A stretch of DNA of 64,000 bases from Bacillus sp. X1(2014) (GTDB lineage: Bacteria; Bacillota; Bacilli; Bacillales_B; DSM-18226). The first letter of the stretch is position 1. The number at the start of each line of letters is the position of its first letter. Below the pieces are notes generated by a model that ran no database searches, was not told the DNA's origin, and worked only from the letters and a program-made list of their open reading frames with translations. Location of the stretch: positions 372,001 to 436,000 of the forward strand of contig NZ_VEED01000001.1 of the NCBI RefSeq assembly GCF_007678255.1, given 5' to 3'. The position numbers and the translations under genes are program-made. Of the stretch, positions 19,314 to 28,732 are shown in pieces.

Positions 19314-20219
19314 CTATTTTGATGTAGCACAGCATAACGCTAGTGCAAGTGAATAAAGCTTACTTTCAGCAGAATCTGACCTGGATGTTAACACAATTGG
19401 TGCTTTTGCTCCGGCAATAACGGCACCAACTTTTGCATTTGCAAAATAAATTAATGATTTATATAACACATTGCCAACTTCAATTGTTGGTACTAATAAA
19501 ATATCTGCACTTCCCGCTACTTCACTATGAATCCCTTTATGTTCGGCAGCAAGCGCGGATACAGCATTATCTAAACCTAAGGGACCATCAACAATGCAGT
19601 CCAGAATTTGCCCTCGTTTATTCATTACCGTTAATGCAGCTGCATCCAATGTTGCTTGCATAGCCGGATTAACCACTTCCACCGCAGCTACAGGCGCCAC
19701 TTTCGGTACATCTATTCCAATTGACCTTGCAATGGAAACTGCATTTTTAATAATTTGTGCTTTCTGTTCTAAATCGGGAGCAATATTCATTGCAGCATCT
19801 GTAATGATTGTAAAACGATTGAAGCCAGGAACTTCAAATGCAGCAATATGTGATAAGACATTTCCTGTCCTAAGTCCATACTCCTTATTTAAAACTGCTT
19901 TTAATAAGATATTGGTTGGGATATTCCCTTTCATCAAGACATTTGCTTCTTTATTAAAAACTGCCTTTACTGCTAATTCTGCCGCTGAAGCATTCGAATC
20001 AGCATTGACAACATTTAAATTAAGATCGCTGATGTTCGGGTGTTTTTCTTTAATAATGGATTTGATTTTTTCTTCGTCACCAAAAAGTATAAATTTTGCA
20101 AGATTTTGCTCTAAAGCAGCGATAACCGCTTCAATGACTTCTAAATCTTCTGCCGCAGCAACTGCAACGGTGTTTTTACGTACTTGGGCTGCTTTGTCAA
20201 TTAGTGAATCAAGCAACAA
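19314..20219 (-). CDS. ptb: Phosphate butyryltransferase
   Basis: Transfers acyl groups from (branched) butyryl-CoA to phosphate, feeding butyrate kinase. 301 residues from the TTG at 20219; LLLDSLIDKAAQ aligns with MKLKDLIGKA, the N terminus I recall for the B. subtilis enzyme. The longest frame would start at 20285, inside the sigma-54 promoter, so it cannot be right. GAGGGAGAAAGGG precedes the TTG. Motifs: MKGNIPTNILLKAVLN, FTIITDAAMNIAPDL and ADILLVPTIEVGNVLYK. First gene of the operon. Confidence 0.9.
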   Translation of the reverse strand: MLLDSLIDKAAQVRKNTVAVAAAEDLEVIEAVIAALEQNLAKFILFGDEEKIKSIIKEKHPNISDLNLNVVNADSNASAAELAVKAVFNKEANVLMKGNIPTNILLKAVLNKEYGLRTGNVLSHIAAFEVPGFNRFTIITDAAMNIAPDLEQKAQIIKNAVSIARSIGIDVPKVAPVAAVEVVNPAMQATLDAAALTVMNKRGQILDCIVDGPLGLDNAVSALAAEHKGIHSEVAGSADILLVPTIEVGNVLYKSLIYFANAKVGAVIAGAKAPIVLTSRSDSAESKLYSLALALCCATSK

Positions 20220-20268
20220 GTTGTCATCAACCCTTTCTCCCTCTTCCTGCAACTCCCATACTATAATA

Positions 20269-20284
20269 TGCAATTTCCGTGCCA
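20269..20284 (-). promoter_or_regulatory. Sigma-54 (SigL) promoter of the bkd operon
   Basis: Minus strand reads TGGCACGGAAATTGCA. The -24 GG and -12 GC are spaced as required and fit the consensus TGGCACN5TTGCW. Transcription should start near 20258. The activator BkdR is encoded directly upstream. Confidence 0.88.
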
Positions 20285-20314
20285 AACCAACATTAATGAA
20301 AACGCTTTACTCCC

Positions 20315-20328
20315 CACACTTTAGTGTG
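20315..20328. promoter_or_regulatory. Palindrome, possible upstream activator site
   Basis: CACAC-TTTA-GTGTG lies about 60 bp upstream of the predicted bkd start site and just past the bkdR stop. On the plus strand a T run follows, but no plus-strand gene ends here, so a terminator role is unlikely. BkdR binding is only a guess. Confidence 0.25.
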
Positions 20329-20351
20329 CATTTTTTTTCATTACATGAAAT

Positions 20352-22427
20352 TTATTGCATGCTATTTTTTTCAATAGTATATTTTTCAATCTTATAGTAT
20401 AAATTCCTTACAGACAATCCGAGCGTCTTAGCTGTTAATGTTTTATTCCCATTTAAACGAAGAAGTGTCTGCTTAATTATTTTAGCCTCAAATTCTTCCA
20501 TCATATCTGATAAGGTACGATCCATAACCACTGAATCAGTACTATTGCTAACAGATGATTCCGTTAAATTCTTTTTATTTTTTAATTCTGGTAAGTGCTG
20601 AACATCAATAAACTGATCATTATAATTCATAAAAATAATCGCTCTTCCAAGAATATTTTCTAATTCTCTTACGTTACCTGGCCAGTCATATTCCATTAAT
20701 TGCTTCAGTGCAGCCGGGGTAATACCTTCTACATTTCTTCCATAGTCCTGACTTATTTTTTGAATAAGCCTTTCATTTAAAAGAGGGATTTCCTCCTTAC
20801 GTTTCCTTAAAGGAGGAATATGGATGGGCATACGATTTAATCGATAATATAAGTCTTCCCGAAAGGAGCCTTTAGCAATACCTTTTTCTAAATTGACATT
20901 AGTTGCCGCAATAATCCTAACATTAATGGAAATAGGCTTAGTCCCGCCTACCCGGATGATCTCTTTTTCCTGAAGAACCCTGAGAAGCTTTGCCTGTGTA
21001 TTCACTGAAAGTTCACCGATCTCATCAAGGAAAATACTTCCATTATTTGCCTCTTCAAAAAAGCCTCTTTTTCCGCCTCTTACCGCCCCTGAAAAAGCAC
21101 CCTCTTCATAGCCAAATAGTTCACTTTCCAACAATGTTTCTGAAATCGCAGCACAATTAACCCTGATAAATTTGTTATATTTCCGGTCACTGGCATTATG
21201 TATAGCATGTGCAAACAATTCCTTCCCTGTTCCCGATTCACCTCGCAGGAGGACGGTTGCAGGAGTTTTTGCTCCTAATTTTGCTTGTTCCATGGCAAGC
21301 ATCATTTCATCGGATTGACCAATGATATCCTCAAAGGTATACTTGGCTTCAAGTTTGCGAATGAGTTGCCTTGCTCGATTCAATTCCCTATTTAAAGATT
21401 TTATCTCGGACATATCGTGGATAACACCAACACTGCCCTTCAATTTTCCTTTTACAATAATTGGAGCAACATTGACTATAACTTCTCGTTTACTTGGTCC
21501 CACTCTCATTGGTACCCCGCGGACAGCTCTCCTCGTTTGCAGCACTTTCATATGCATACTTTCGCCCTCAGATATATCGGCTGTGGCTGGTTGGCCAATT
21601 ACTTGCTCCTGAGTAAGCCCTGTAATCCGTGAGTATGCAGGATTAATAAGTATTCCCCTGCCATACTCATCCACAACAGAAATGGCATCATCACTAGAAT
21701 GAATAATAGCCTGAAGCATCGTTTGAATTTCTCGTAAATCTGTAAGTTCCTCCGCAAGATTAACAACTTCAGTAATATCTTTGAATACAGCAAATGCTCC
21801 AATCAAGGTGCCATTTTCCTCAATAATAGGAATCCTTGTGGTAATAATTTTTCGATCATTTTCCAAAACCATTTCTTGATTTGCTTCAATTCTTCTTGAC
21901 TCAAGGATATATGGGAGCCTGCTTGTAGGAATAACATCAACTACATATTTGCCTATTGCCTGTTCTTTTGTTACACCGATAATTTCTTGTGCACGTGTGT
22001 TAAATAAGATGACCTTACCATTTTTATCAATAACAACCATTCCGTCATTGGTTGCATTAAATATAAGTTCTTGCTGGTAGGATTCATTTTTGTGCTTTTC
22101 GATGAGATCTTCCTTTTCTTCCATAATCTTTGCAACTAGAAAGGCAACGCTTCCCGGAATCAAAACAGTCTGTTTATTTTTTGCATTTCTTAATTCTTGG
22201 AAAACTACCTCATTTCCAGTAACTTCGATAATTATATCAATCTGATTAGTTAAATAAGGCTGCCAGTCAGTCCCCGTATTTATACCTTCTTTTCGTGCTA
22301 ACAAAATACCAGGTGCATTTAAATTCCGATCAATAACAACACTTACCGTTAAAACTTCAGATTCTTTTAGGATTTTTAAGATTGCCGTACCACCTTTTCC
22401 TGCACCAACAATCATTACGTTTTGCAT
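20352..22427 (-). CDS. bkdR: Sigma-54-dependent transcriptional activator BkdR
   Basis: Activates the sigma-L promoter of the bkd operon. 691 residues: an N-terminal segment of about 110 residues beginning with a nucleotide-binding-like motif ([14 protein letters not shown]); two PAS domains (about 115-225 and 240-340); AAA+ domain with Walker [15 protein letters not shown], the GAFTGA-type loop seen here as [12 protein letters not shown], and Walker [12 protein letters not shown]; and a C-terminal Fis-type helix-turn-helix ([20 protein letters not shown]). The loop has S instead of T (GAFSGA). Same order as B. subtilis yqiR. Confidence 0.92.
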   Translation of the reverse strand: MQNVMIVGAGKGGTAILKILKESEVLTVSVVIDRNLNAPGILLARKEGINTGTDWQPYLTNQIDIIIEVTGNEVVFQELRNAKNKQTVLIPGSVAFLVAKIMEEKEDLIEKHKNESYQQELIFNATNDGMVVIDKNGKVILFNTRAQEIIGVTKEQAIGKYVVDVIPTSRLPYILESRRIEANQEMVLENDRKIITTRIPIIEENGTLIGAFAVFKDITEVVNLAEELTDLREIQTMLQAIIHSSDDAISVVDEYGRGILINPAYSRITGLTQEQVIGQPATADISEGESMHMKVLQTRRAVRGVPMRVGPSKREVIVNVAPIIVKGKLKGSVGVIHDMSEIKSLNRELNRARQLIRKLEAKYTFEDIIGQSDEMMLAMEQAKLGAKTPATVLLRGESGTGKELFAHAIHNASDRKYNKFIRVNCAAISETLLESELFGYEEGAFSGAVRGGKRGFFEEANNGSIFLDEIGELSVNTQAKLLRVLQEKEIIRVGGTKPISINVRIIAATNVNLEKGIAKGSFREDLYYRLNRMPIHIPPLRKRKEEIPLLNERLIQKISQDYGRNVEGITPAALKQLMEYDWPGNVRELENILGRAIIFMNYNDQFIDVQHLPELKNKKNLTESSVSNSTDSVVMDRTLSDMMEEFEAKIIKQTLLRLNGNKTLTAKTLGLSVRNLYYKIEKYTIEKNSMQ

Positions 22428-22516
22428 TTAAATACCCCTTATAAGAAAATTTTTTCATAATATCCAAGAAATCCATGCAACTTTCTTCATAACTATTTTA
22501 TCTCCAATCACAATCA

Positions 22517-22544
22517 TTGACAAATTATATCTATGTAATAATAT
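22517..22544 (+). promoter_or_regulatory. Probable sigma-A promoter of yqzF
   Basis: A perfect -35 box TTGACA (22517-22522) and a -10 box TAATAT (22539-22544) with a 16-bp spacer. They lie about 65 bp upstream of the yqzF start, in the region between divergent bkdR and yqzF. Confidence 0.6.
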
Positions 22545-22608
22545 TTTCTTGAGATATAATTAAAATAATGCTTTCACTTTGAAAATTTGATATTGGAAGG
22601 ATTTATTT

Positions 22609-22842
22609 ATGAAGCGAATTATTGCCCTCTTGATTGTATTAATTCCCGGTATCCTAGCTGCTATTGGCATTAAATTAATGCGTGATATGTTATTCGGAAT
22701 AGTACAAGCACCATTTCCTAATTTATTACTTCAATTTCTAACTGGATTAATCTTTTTTGTTGGAGGACTAGGCTTTGTCGCAGGATTTATTTTCCATCGC
22801 GATCGAAAAAGAAGCAAAGTTCAAAAGAGATTTAAAAAATAA
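22609..22842 (+). CDS. yqzF: DUF2627 small membrane protein YqzF
   Basis: 77 residues with two hydrophobic segments (IALLIVLIPGILAAIGI and LLLQFLTGLIFFVGGLGFVA) and a very basic C-terminal tail (FHRDRKRSKVQKRFKK). The pattern and its place next to bkdR (yqiR) fit B. subtilis YqzF, DUF2627. Function unknown. GGAAGG lies 11 nt upstream of the ATG. Confidence 0.75.
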   Translation: MKRIIALLIVLIPGILAAIGIKLMRDMLFGIVQAPFPNLLLQFLTGLIFFVGGLGFVAGFIFHRDRKRSKVQKRFKK

Positions 22843-22866
22843 AAAGAGGCCTTTAAGGTCTCTTTT
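22841..22866. terminator. Convergent terminator between yqzF and the glycerophosphodiesterase gene
   Basis: AAAAGAGGCC and GGTCTCTTTT pair around TTTAA and are A/T flanked, so the hairpin can stop transcription from either side. It overlaps both gene ends. Confidence 0.65.
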
Positions 22867-23581
22867 CAAATTGCTTTCGTATTTTTAACGCCTTAACTGG
22901 GTCATCAGTAATAAATGCCGTACAATTAATATTAAAAAGGCGCTGCATATCCACTTCTTTATTTACGGTATAAGGTCGTACGGCAATACCATTTTCAATA
23001 GTTTTAATGATAATTTCATCAGATATAGCAGAGTGTTTGGGATGAATCCCTTTTGCTCGAATTGCTTTGGCATAAACCCATGGCATGTAAATTCCCTCAA
23101 GAAATAAAGGGGCTGTTTCTATTTCTGGTGCTATACTGTAGGTATAGACGATACTATAATGATTAAAAGAGGAAATAATAATTCTATCCACTAACTTATA
23201 TTTGTAAATAAGCTGAATGACTTTTTCTTCCATTCCTTTATATGGAATGAGTCCATTTTTGAGTTCAATGTTACATAACAATTTATTTGTACATAGCCAT
23301 TCAAACACTTCCTCTAATGCGGGGATTGGTTCAATCTTGTTGTTTTTTTTATTTGCATTCAATTTTCTAAGATCTTTATATAAAAAATCTTTTACAAACC
23401 CTTTCCCAGTCGTTGTTCGATCAACTTTTTCATCATGGATGACAACTATTTCTCCGTCCTTAGTTAACTGTACATCCAATTCTAATCCGTCAGCTCCGGC
23501 TTTTTCTGCTTCTATAAAGGCTGTTAGTGTATTTTCGGCAAAAGAAGCGGAATAACCACGGTGCGCAAAAATCTGAGTCAT
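22853..23581 (-). CDS. Glycerophosphodiester phosphodiesterase, YqiK-like
   Basis: 242-residue TIM-barrel GDPD enzyme that releases glycerol 3-phosphate from glycerophosphodiesters. Catalytic motifs are IFAHRGYSASFAENTLTAF, DGLELDVQLTKDGEIVVIHDE and NIELKNG. No signal peptide after the start is corrected, so it is probably cytoplasmic. The ATG at 23581 (MTQIFAHRGY) is preferred over an upstream frame that runs into the divergent small gene. GGGAAGTGAAGAG lies in front of it. B. subtilis yqiK occupies a similar position. Confidence 0.85.
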   Translation of the reverse strand: MTQIFAHRGYSASFAENTLTAFIEAEKAGADGLELDVQLTKDGEIVVIHDEKVDRTTTGKGFVKDFLYKDLRKLNANKKNNKIEPIPALEEVFEWLCTNKLLCNIELKNGLIPYKGMEEKVIQLIYKYKLVDRIIISSFNHYSIVYTYSIAPEIETAPLFLEGIYMPWVYAKAIRAKGIHPKHSAISDEIIIKTIENGIAVRPYTVNKEVDMQRLFNINCTAFITDDPVKALKIRKQFEKRP

Positions 23582-23618
23582 CTCTTCACTTCCCAACTTA
23601 AATATAGGAGGATTATAA

Positions 23619-23756
23619 ATGAAACCCTTACAGTTATCACCTGAAACGGCCATAAAGCTTTCCCAAAAATTAAATGTTCCGATAGAACAGCTTATGCATA
23701 TGCCTCAACATATTCTTATTCAAAAACTGATGGAATTGGAGAACGAAAAGAAGTAA
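23619..23756 (+). CDS. YycC-like small protein
   Basis: A 45-codon gene with a strong ribosome binding site (AGGAGG, 7 nt before the ATG). Product starts MKPLQLSPETAIKLSQKL and continues NVPIEQLMHMPQHILIQKL, ending in ELENEKK. It looks like a short helical soluble protein. The pattern resembles the YycC family of Bacillus, function unknown. Divergent from the glycerophosphodiesterase gene and convergent with spo0A. Confidence 0.7.
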   Translation: MKPLQLSPETAIKLSQKLNVPIEQLMHMPQHILIQKLMELENEKK

Positions 23757-23794
23757 ATTTCTAAAATGTTTGATCAAATTTTAAAAGTAAAAGA

Positions 23795-23823
23795 AAAGCC
23801 TTCATTTCTACGATGAAGGCTTT
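23795..23823. terminator. Convergent terminator between the YycC-like gene and spo0A
   Basis: AAAGCCTTCAT and ATGAAGGCTTT form an 11-bp perfect stem around a 7-nt loop, with A/T-rich flanks on both sides. Confidence 0.8.
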
Positions 23824-23841
23824 CATTCATTATTATTCTTT

Positions 23842-24633
23842 TCAAGATGCTTTATGCTCTAGACGGAGCTTGTCAGCAACCATTGCAATAAACTCGGAAT
23901 TGGTTGGTTTTGCCTTGGACATGCTCACTGTATATCCGAACAAAGAGGAAATGGAATCAATATTCCCACGGCTCCATGCAACTTCAATCGCATGGCGGAT
24001 GGCCCGTTCTACACGACTTGCGGTCGTGTTATATTTTTTAGCGATATCTGGATACAACACTTTCGTAATGGAACCTAAAAGTTCGATATCATTATAAACC
24101 ATTGAGATGGCTTCTCGTAAATATAAGTACCCTTTAATATGGGCTGGGACACCAATTTCATGAATGATACTTGTAATACTGGCGTCTAAGTTTTTAGGTT
24201 TTTGTTCAGTTTGAGTACGGTATGTGGTGGTTGTTGATTTTCGGGTAAACGAGTTAGTATTTCCACTAACTTGTCTAATATGGCTGCCTAGATTTTCCAT
24301 ATCAAATGGTTTCAAAATAAAGTACGATGCACCAAGTTCAACCGCTTTTTTCGTAACATCTTCCTGTCCAAATGCGGTTAACATAATTACATTTGGCAAA
24401 ACTCCTTTTTTAATTTCACGGAGGCGCTCTAGTACAGCTAAACCATCTAGGTGAGGCATGATAATATCTAACACTAGAACATCAGGATCGGTTTGCGCTA
24501 ACATTTCTAAACATTCCTGACCATTGTGAGCAATCCCTGCCACTTCCATATCATCCTGGGACGAAATAAAGTCCTCTAATAATCCTACTAGTTCCCTATT
24601 GTCATCAACGACACATACTTTAATTTTCTTCAC
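23842..24633 (-). CDS. spo0A: Sporulation response regulator Spo0A
   Basis: Master regulator of sporulation. 263 residues. Receiver domain with the acidic pocket VVDDNREL and phosphoacceptor aspartate in [13 protein letters not shown]; a variable linker with [15 protein letters not shown]; then the Spo0A DNA-binding domain from [18 protein letters not shown], with the recognition region [19 protein letters not shown], and an LRLEHKAS end. The start is GTG at 24633, 8 nt behind AGGAGG, giving [10 protein letters not shown] as in B. subtilis (which also starts with GTG). The longer frame adds eight residues coded by the ribosome binding site region. Confidence 0.97.
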   Translation of the reverse strand: MKKIKVCVVDDNRELVGLLEDFISSQDDMEVAGIAHNGQECLEMLAQTDPDVLVLDIIMPHLDGLAVLERLREIKKGVLPNVIMLTAFGQEDVTKKAVELGASYFILKPFDMENLGSHIRQVSGNTNSFTRKSTTTTYRTQTEQKPKNLDASITSIIHEIGVPAHIKGYLYLREAISMVYNDIELLGSITKVLYPDIAKKYNTTASRVERAIRHAIEVAWSRGNIDSISSLFGYTVSMSKAKPTNSEFIAMVADKLRLEHKAS

Positions 24634-24725
24634 TTCCAGTTCCTCCTCAGGGTTCAAATCATAAACTCTATTTCAACTTATCTTCCTAATCAGTTGTATT
24701 GTCTTAATTATATTCTAAATTAGAA

Positions 24726-24752
24726 ATTCGACAATGCAACAAAAATTCCTCT
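24726..24752 (-). promoter_or_regulatory. Sigma-H promoter (Ps) of spo0A
   Basis: Minus strand: -35 AGAGGAATT (24744-24752) and -10 GTCGAAT (24726-24732) with an 11-bp spacer. This fits the sigma-H consensus RnAGGAWWW-N11-12-RnnGAAT at each fixed position. A 0A box overlaps the -10. Start expected near 24719. Confidence 0.75.
24727..24734 (-). promoter_or_regulatory. 0A box overlapping the spo0A sigma-H promoter
   Basis: TTGTCGAA on the minus strand, the full Spo0A box consensus TGTCGAA plus one base. Its position over the -10 suggests autoregulation. Confidence 0.6.
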
Positions 24753-24855
24753 CATTTTTTTAATATTTCTTAAAATAGTGATAAAATCTTAACTTTTCTT
24801 TGTTTTTCTCGTATTTTCGACTTAAAACGCGCACTTTCTAAAATTTGGGTTATTT

Positions 24856-24863
24856 TTGTCGAA
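24856..24863 (+). promoter_or_regulatory. Second 0A box upstream of spo0A
   Basis: TTGTCGAA on the plus strand, about 110 bp upstream of the sigma-H promoter. A weaker site (TTCGACT, 24816-24822) lies between the two. Confidence 0.5.
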
Positions 24864-24875
24864 AAGAATTTATGT

Positions 24876-24910
24876 AAAAAAAGCAAAATAGGGATTTTTC
24901 CTATTTTGCT
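24876..24910 (-). terminator. Terminator of spoIVB
   Basis: AGCAAAATAGG and CCTATTTTGCT form an 11-bp stem followed by seven T residues on the minus strand, 8 bp past the spoIVB stop. Confidence 0.85.
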
Positions 24911-24917
24911 CCCAATG

Positions 24918-26207
24918 TTAACTTGCTTTATTTTTCGGCATTTCATATATGTTAATTCCAGCTTCATCTAACATCCATTCGATGTGTACCCCATATCCTG
25001 AGGTTGGATCATTAACAAAGACATGTGTAACAGCGCCAATTAGTTTTCCATCTTGAATAATTGGGCTTCCGCTCATCCCTTGAACAATTCCTCCTGTTTT
25101 CTTAAGGAGTTTAGGGTCAGTTACTTTGATTACCATGCCTTTGGTTGCTGGAAACTTTTGCGGGATTGTGCTAACGATTTCAATATCAAATTCTTCAACT
25201 CGGTCATTGTTTACAACCGTTAATATTTTGGCAGGTCCTTCTTTTACCTGATGCGATAAGGCAATCGGCAGTGGTTTATCCATAACACCATTTTTTAATT
25301 CTTTAACCATTTCTCCAAAAATTCCAAATGGGCTATTCTTTTGTATATTCCCAACAATTTCACGGTCCGAAGAAAACCGTGCAAGCTTTTCACCTGGGTC
25401 TCCGTTACTCCCTTTTTCAATGGAGGTAACAGTTGAACGGACAATTTGTCCATCCTCTACAACGATCGGTTGTTTTGTATCCATATCAGATATTACATGC
25501 CCTAGAGCACCATATTTTTTTGATTGTGGGTGAATAAATGTCATTGTTCCAATTCCTGCAGCAGAATCTCTAATATATAAACCGAGCTTATAGATGTTTT
25601 CACCTTTGTCTTTTAATGGGGTTAGTTTTGTAGTAAATTTTCCACTCTCTCGACTAATAACCATGTCGAGCGCTTTTCCTTCTTGGCCTGCAGTTTGCAC
25701 AAATGGTGCTACATCTGTCATCTTTTCTATTTTATTGCCATTTATTTCTGTAATGATATCCCCAATTTTAATCCCTGCTATTTCACCTGGAGATTTTTTT
25801 CCCGATATGGTATTGATTAAATGGTGACCCACTACCAATACGCCCACGGTATTTAACTTTACTCCAATCGACTGTCCACCTGGTATAACCCTAAAATCTT
25901 TTAAAACGCGGACATCCACCTTTTTTATCGGAATCCCCGCATACTCTAACAGCATTTCATTTTTACCATTTTTTGATGCTGTCATTGAAACCGAGTTACT
26001 TCCTTCATCCAAAGTGATACTTGAATTTTGAGAAACCAAAGAGGCTGATACCGGTACAGCCTTTTGAAAAGTATAGTCTTGTCCTTCGAAAACCGTAATA
26101 GTCTTGGGTATCGCGAGATATTGCTGTATAGGCTGAAAAAAAATAAGGCTAATTAATGAAACAAGGAGAATTCCACCAATAATCTTTCTAATTAGTTCTA
26201 ACTTCAA
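24918..26207 (-). CDS. spoIVB: SpoIVB serine peptidase
   Basis: Forespore-secreted protease that signals pro-sigma-K processing. 429 residues. N-terminal membrane segment ([16 protein letters not shown]); a PDZ domain near 110-190 ([20 protein letters not shown]); C-terminal S55 peptidase domain. The catalytic serine lies in [18 protein letters not shown], and [15 protein letters not shown] follows. A TTG start at 26207 is likely, behind GAGGAG. Expected control by sigma-G/sigma-F; I could not pick a convincing promoter. Confidence 0.93.
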   Translation of the reverse strand: MKLELIRKIIGGILLVSLISLIFFQPIQQYLAIPKTITVFEGQDYTFQKAVPVSASLVSQNSSITLDEGSNSVSMTASKNGKNEMLLEYAGIPIKKVDVRVLKDFRVIPGGQSIGVKLNTVGVLVVGHHLINTISGKKSPGEIAGIKIGDIITEINGNKIEKMTDVAPFVQTAGQEGKALDMVISRESGKFTTKLTPLKDKGENIYKLGLYIRDSAAGIGTMTFIHPQSKKYGALGHVISDMDTKQPIVVEDGQIVRSTVTSIEKGSNGDPGEKLARFSSDREIVGNIQKNSPFGIFGEMVKELKNGVMDKPLPIALSHQVKEGPAKILTVVNNDRVEEFDIEIVSTIPQKFPATKGMVIKVTDPKLLKKTGGIVQGMSGSPIIQDGKLIGAVTHVFVNDPTSGYGVHIEWMLDEAGINIYEMPKNKAS

Positions 26208-26301
26208 ATTTTTTCACTCTCCTCGCTTCTTTTCATTACACTTAAATGGCTACATATATAATTTTGCCTCCTTGACAATCATTTATAACTTGGTTCAACA
26301 T

Positions 26302-26326
26302 AAAAAAGCTACCCAAAATGGATAGC
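26302..26326 (-). terminator. Terminator of recN
   Basis: GCTATCC-ATTTT-GGGTAGC on the minus strand followed by TTTTTTA. It lies 56-80 bp past the recN stop and separates recN from spoIVB. Confidence 0.75.
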
Positions 26327-26381
26327 ATTACAATTTTTATTAAAAATATAGTAATTATTGCTTTTCTGAATGGAAAAATAT

Positions 26382-28100
26382 CTAACGATTTAGTCGTGTC
26401 AGTGCTCCGCTTCCACTTTTCTTACTTTCTGCGGCTAAAAATAATAATTCTTCAGCATGTTTTTTAGTGAGATCGGTTATTTCAGATCCAGATATCATCC
26501 GACCAATTTCATTGATTTTATCTTCAACCTGTAAAGGAGTTACAGACGTCTTTGTTCTTCCACCTTTAATTATTTTGGAAATAAACAAGTGGGTATCGGC
26601 CATTGCAGCAACTTGTGGCAAATGCGAAATACATAACACCTGGGAAAGACTTGCCACTTTATAGATTTTCTCGGCAATTGACTGAGCAACTCTGCCGCTG
26701 ACCCCCGTATCAACTTCATCAAAAATAATCGATGTCACGCCTTGATGCTGGGAGAAAATACTTTTTAGAGCCAGCATAATTCGTGATAATTCCCCTCCTG
26801 ATGCAACTTTTGACAGGGGCTTTAATGGCTCCCCAGGATTTGTGGAAATATAAAATTCGACATGATCCACTCCATTTTTGGTAAACTGCATGGTATTAGT
26901 TTCAAAGCGAATTTCAAAAACTGTTTTCTCCATATACAATTCTTTTAGCTCTTTATGTATTAACTTTGTAAGTTTATCTGCCCATTTCAGACGAATTTCT
27001 GTTAATTGCTTTGCTTCAAGCAATAAGTCTTTTTTTATCGAGGCTAATTCTTTTTCTAATTCGCTTATATGCGTTTCTTTATTTTGTAATGTTTCAATTT
27101 CCTCTTCAATTTTACCTGCGTATTCTACTATTTCATCAATTGTTTTGCCGTATTTCCGTTTAAGCCGATTTATTTCATTTAGGCGATCTTCAATTTCATG
27201 CAATCGCTGCGGATCGAACTCCAATGCATCTAATTCTGTTCTTAAGGATCGTGCAGCATCCTCCAATTGGTAATAGCTATTTGATACAGCTTCATACATG
27301 TCCTTATATGCGTTATCAATAGTAGCAGCATCCTCAAGATGCCCCATGACCATACTAATCCAATCAAGTCCCTTTTGTTCCCCCTGTAAAGCCGTATGAC
27401 TCGATTGCAGGGCTTCGAAAACTCGTTCGAAATTATTTAGTTTTCTTTTTTCTTCAAACAGTTCTTCATCTTCATTAATCTTTAAATTAGCATTTTGGAT
27501 TTCATCCAATTGAAATGAAATGAGATCCAGCCGGTGGGCCGTCTGCTGGTCATTTTCACTTAATGATTTTAACCTTTGTAAGGTTTGCTCATAGCGTCGA
27601 AAAACTTGATGGTATTCCGCTTGTGAAGGGTAAATATCATCCGCACCAAATTGATCTAGCAATGTTAAGTGTCTCGACTCATCCATTAATTCTTGATGCT
27701 CATGCTGTCCGTGAATATCAACCAGTGTTGATCCAATTTCCCTAAGTGTGGAAATCGTCACTAACTTCCCATTCACCCGGCAAATACTTTTACCCGAATG
27801 GGATATATCTCGTCGTAAAATAACCATTCCTTCATCAATGTCGATTCCAAATTCTAAAGCTTTAGAAATGACAGGATGTTTACTGTCATCTAGCTGGAAA
27901 AGCCCTTCAATTTCGGCCCTCTCTTCGCCATGCCGGACAAATTCTGCAGACCCTCTGCCGCCCACTAATAAGTGAATGGCATCAATAATGATTGATTTTC
28001 CTGCCCCAGTCTCTCCCGTTAAAACCGTTAATCCCTTTGAAAAAGTTACAGACAAGTTTTCGATAATAGCGAAGTTTTTAATAGATAATTCTGCTAACAA
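26382..28100 (-). CDS. recN: DNA repair protein RecN
   Basis: SMC-like ATPase acting early at double-strand breaks. 572 residues from the TTG at 28100 (LAELSIKNFAIIENL), which lies 8 nt behind GGGGG and fits the B. subtilis N terminus. A longer frame begins five codons upstream. Walker A GETGAGKSIIID; central coiled coils of about 170-360 (rich in E, K, L); C-terminal signature SKVASGGELSRIMLA and Walker B SIIFDEVDTGVSG. Between ahrC and spoIVB as in B. subtilis. Confidence 0.93.
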   Translation of the reverse strand: MLAELSIKNFAIIENLSVTFSKGLTVLTGETGAGKSIIIDAIHLLVGGRGSAEFVRHGEERAEIEGLFQLDDSKHPVISKALEFGIDIDEGMVILRRDISHSGKSICRVNGKLVTISTLREIGSTLVDIHGQHEHQELMDESRHLTLLDQFGADDIYPSQAEYHQVFRRYEQTLQRLKSLSENDQQTAHRLDLISFQLDEIQNANLKINEDEELFEEKRKLNNFERVFEALQSSHTALQGEQKGLDWISMVMGHLEDAATIDNAYKDMYEAVSNSYYQLEDAARSLRTELDALEFDPQRLHEIEDRLNEINRLKRKYGKTIDEIVEYAGKIEEEIETLQNKETHISELEKELASIKKDLLLEAKQLTEIRLKWADKLTKLIHKELKELYMEKTVFEIRFETNTMQFTKNGVDHVEFYISTNPGEPLKPLSKVASGGELSRIMLALKSIFSQHQGVTSIIFDEVDTGVSGRVAQSIAEKIYKVASLSQVLCISHLPQVAAMADTHLFISKIIKGGRTKTSVTPLQVEDKINEIGRMISGSEITDLTKKHAEELLFLAAESKKSGSGALTRLNR

Positions 28101-28115
28101 GGAACATTCCCCCAA

Positions 28116-28565
28116 TTAAAGCATATCTAGGAACCGATTTGTGATAACTTCAGTATCCTCTGGAGTTCGGCAAATAATTAACATGGTATCATCACCGCAA
28201 ATGGTTCCTAATATTTCTTCCCAATCCAGATTATCAATTAATGCACCTATGGCCATTGCATTACCTGGTAAGCACTTCATGACCAGCAAGTGACCAGCTG
28301 AATCAATTCGCACGAATGCATCAATTAATGATCTTTTTAATTTTTGTAATGGATTAAATCTTTGGTCGGCCGGCAAGCTGTATTTATACCTTCCATCGCT
28401 TAAGGGAACTTTAACAAGATGTAATTCCTTAATATCCCTTGAAACCGTGGCTTGGGTTATATTGTAGCCCGCATTCTTCAGTTCATCCACTAAATCATCT
28501 TGTGTCTCTATGTCGTTACTTGCAATAATTTCTCTTATTTTAATATGACGTTGGCCTTTATTCAT
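28116..28565 (-). CDS. ahrC: Arginine repressor/activator AhrC
   Basis: Hexameric arginine-dependent regulator. 149 residues: an N-terminal winged helix ([16 protein letters not shown] appears as [13 protein letters not shown]) and a C-terminal arginine-binding domain ([23 protein letters not shown], split here over residues 105-127; GDDTMLII follows). It lies just upstream of recN with a gap of 15 bp to the recN start. The ARG box upstream of artP (4792-4807) is a likely target. Confidence 0.94.
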   Translation of the reverse strand: MNKGQRHIKIREIIASNDIETQDDLVDELKNAGYNITQATVSRDIKELHLVKVPLSDGRYKYSLPADQRFNPLQKLKRSLIDAFVRIDSAGHLLVMKCLPGNAMAIGALIDNLDWEEILGTICGDDTMLIICRTPEDTEVITNRFLDML

Positions 28566-28708
28566 TGTCTCACCCCATAATCATTAAAAACATTTATCTA
28601 TCTATTATGTACCAATACGTGCTTCTACCCATATGTTAGCCGATTTTCATAAACTTGTACATTTTTTCTTAAAAATCTTACCTTTTGAATAAGAGCCTTG
28701 AATACGAA

Positions 28709-28732
28709 GAAAAGGATAAGCATTTGCCTATC
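28709..28732 (-). terminator. Terminator of yqxC
   Basis: GGATAGGCAAATGCTTATCC on the minus strand forms a stem with a small loop, followed by TTTTC. It overlaps the yqxC stop codon. Confidence 0.6.

Noticed and set aside
20220..20285. 22-residue N-terminal extension of Ptb
   Set aside because: It would place the start codon on the sigma-54 promoter, upstream of the transcript start.
23582..23653. 24-residue N-terminal extension of the glycerophosphodiesterase
   Set aside because: It runs antisense to the YycC-like gene and its ribosome binding site; the ATG at 23581 has its own site and the family start IFAHRGY.
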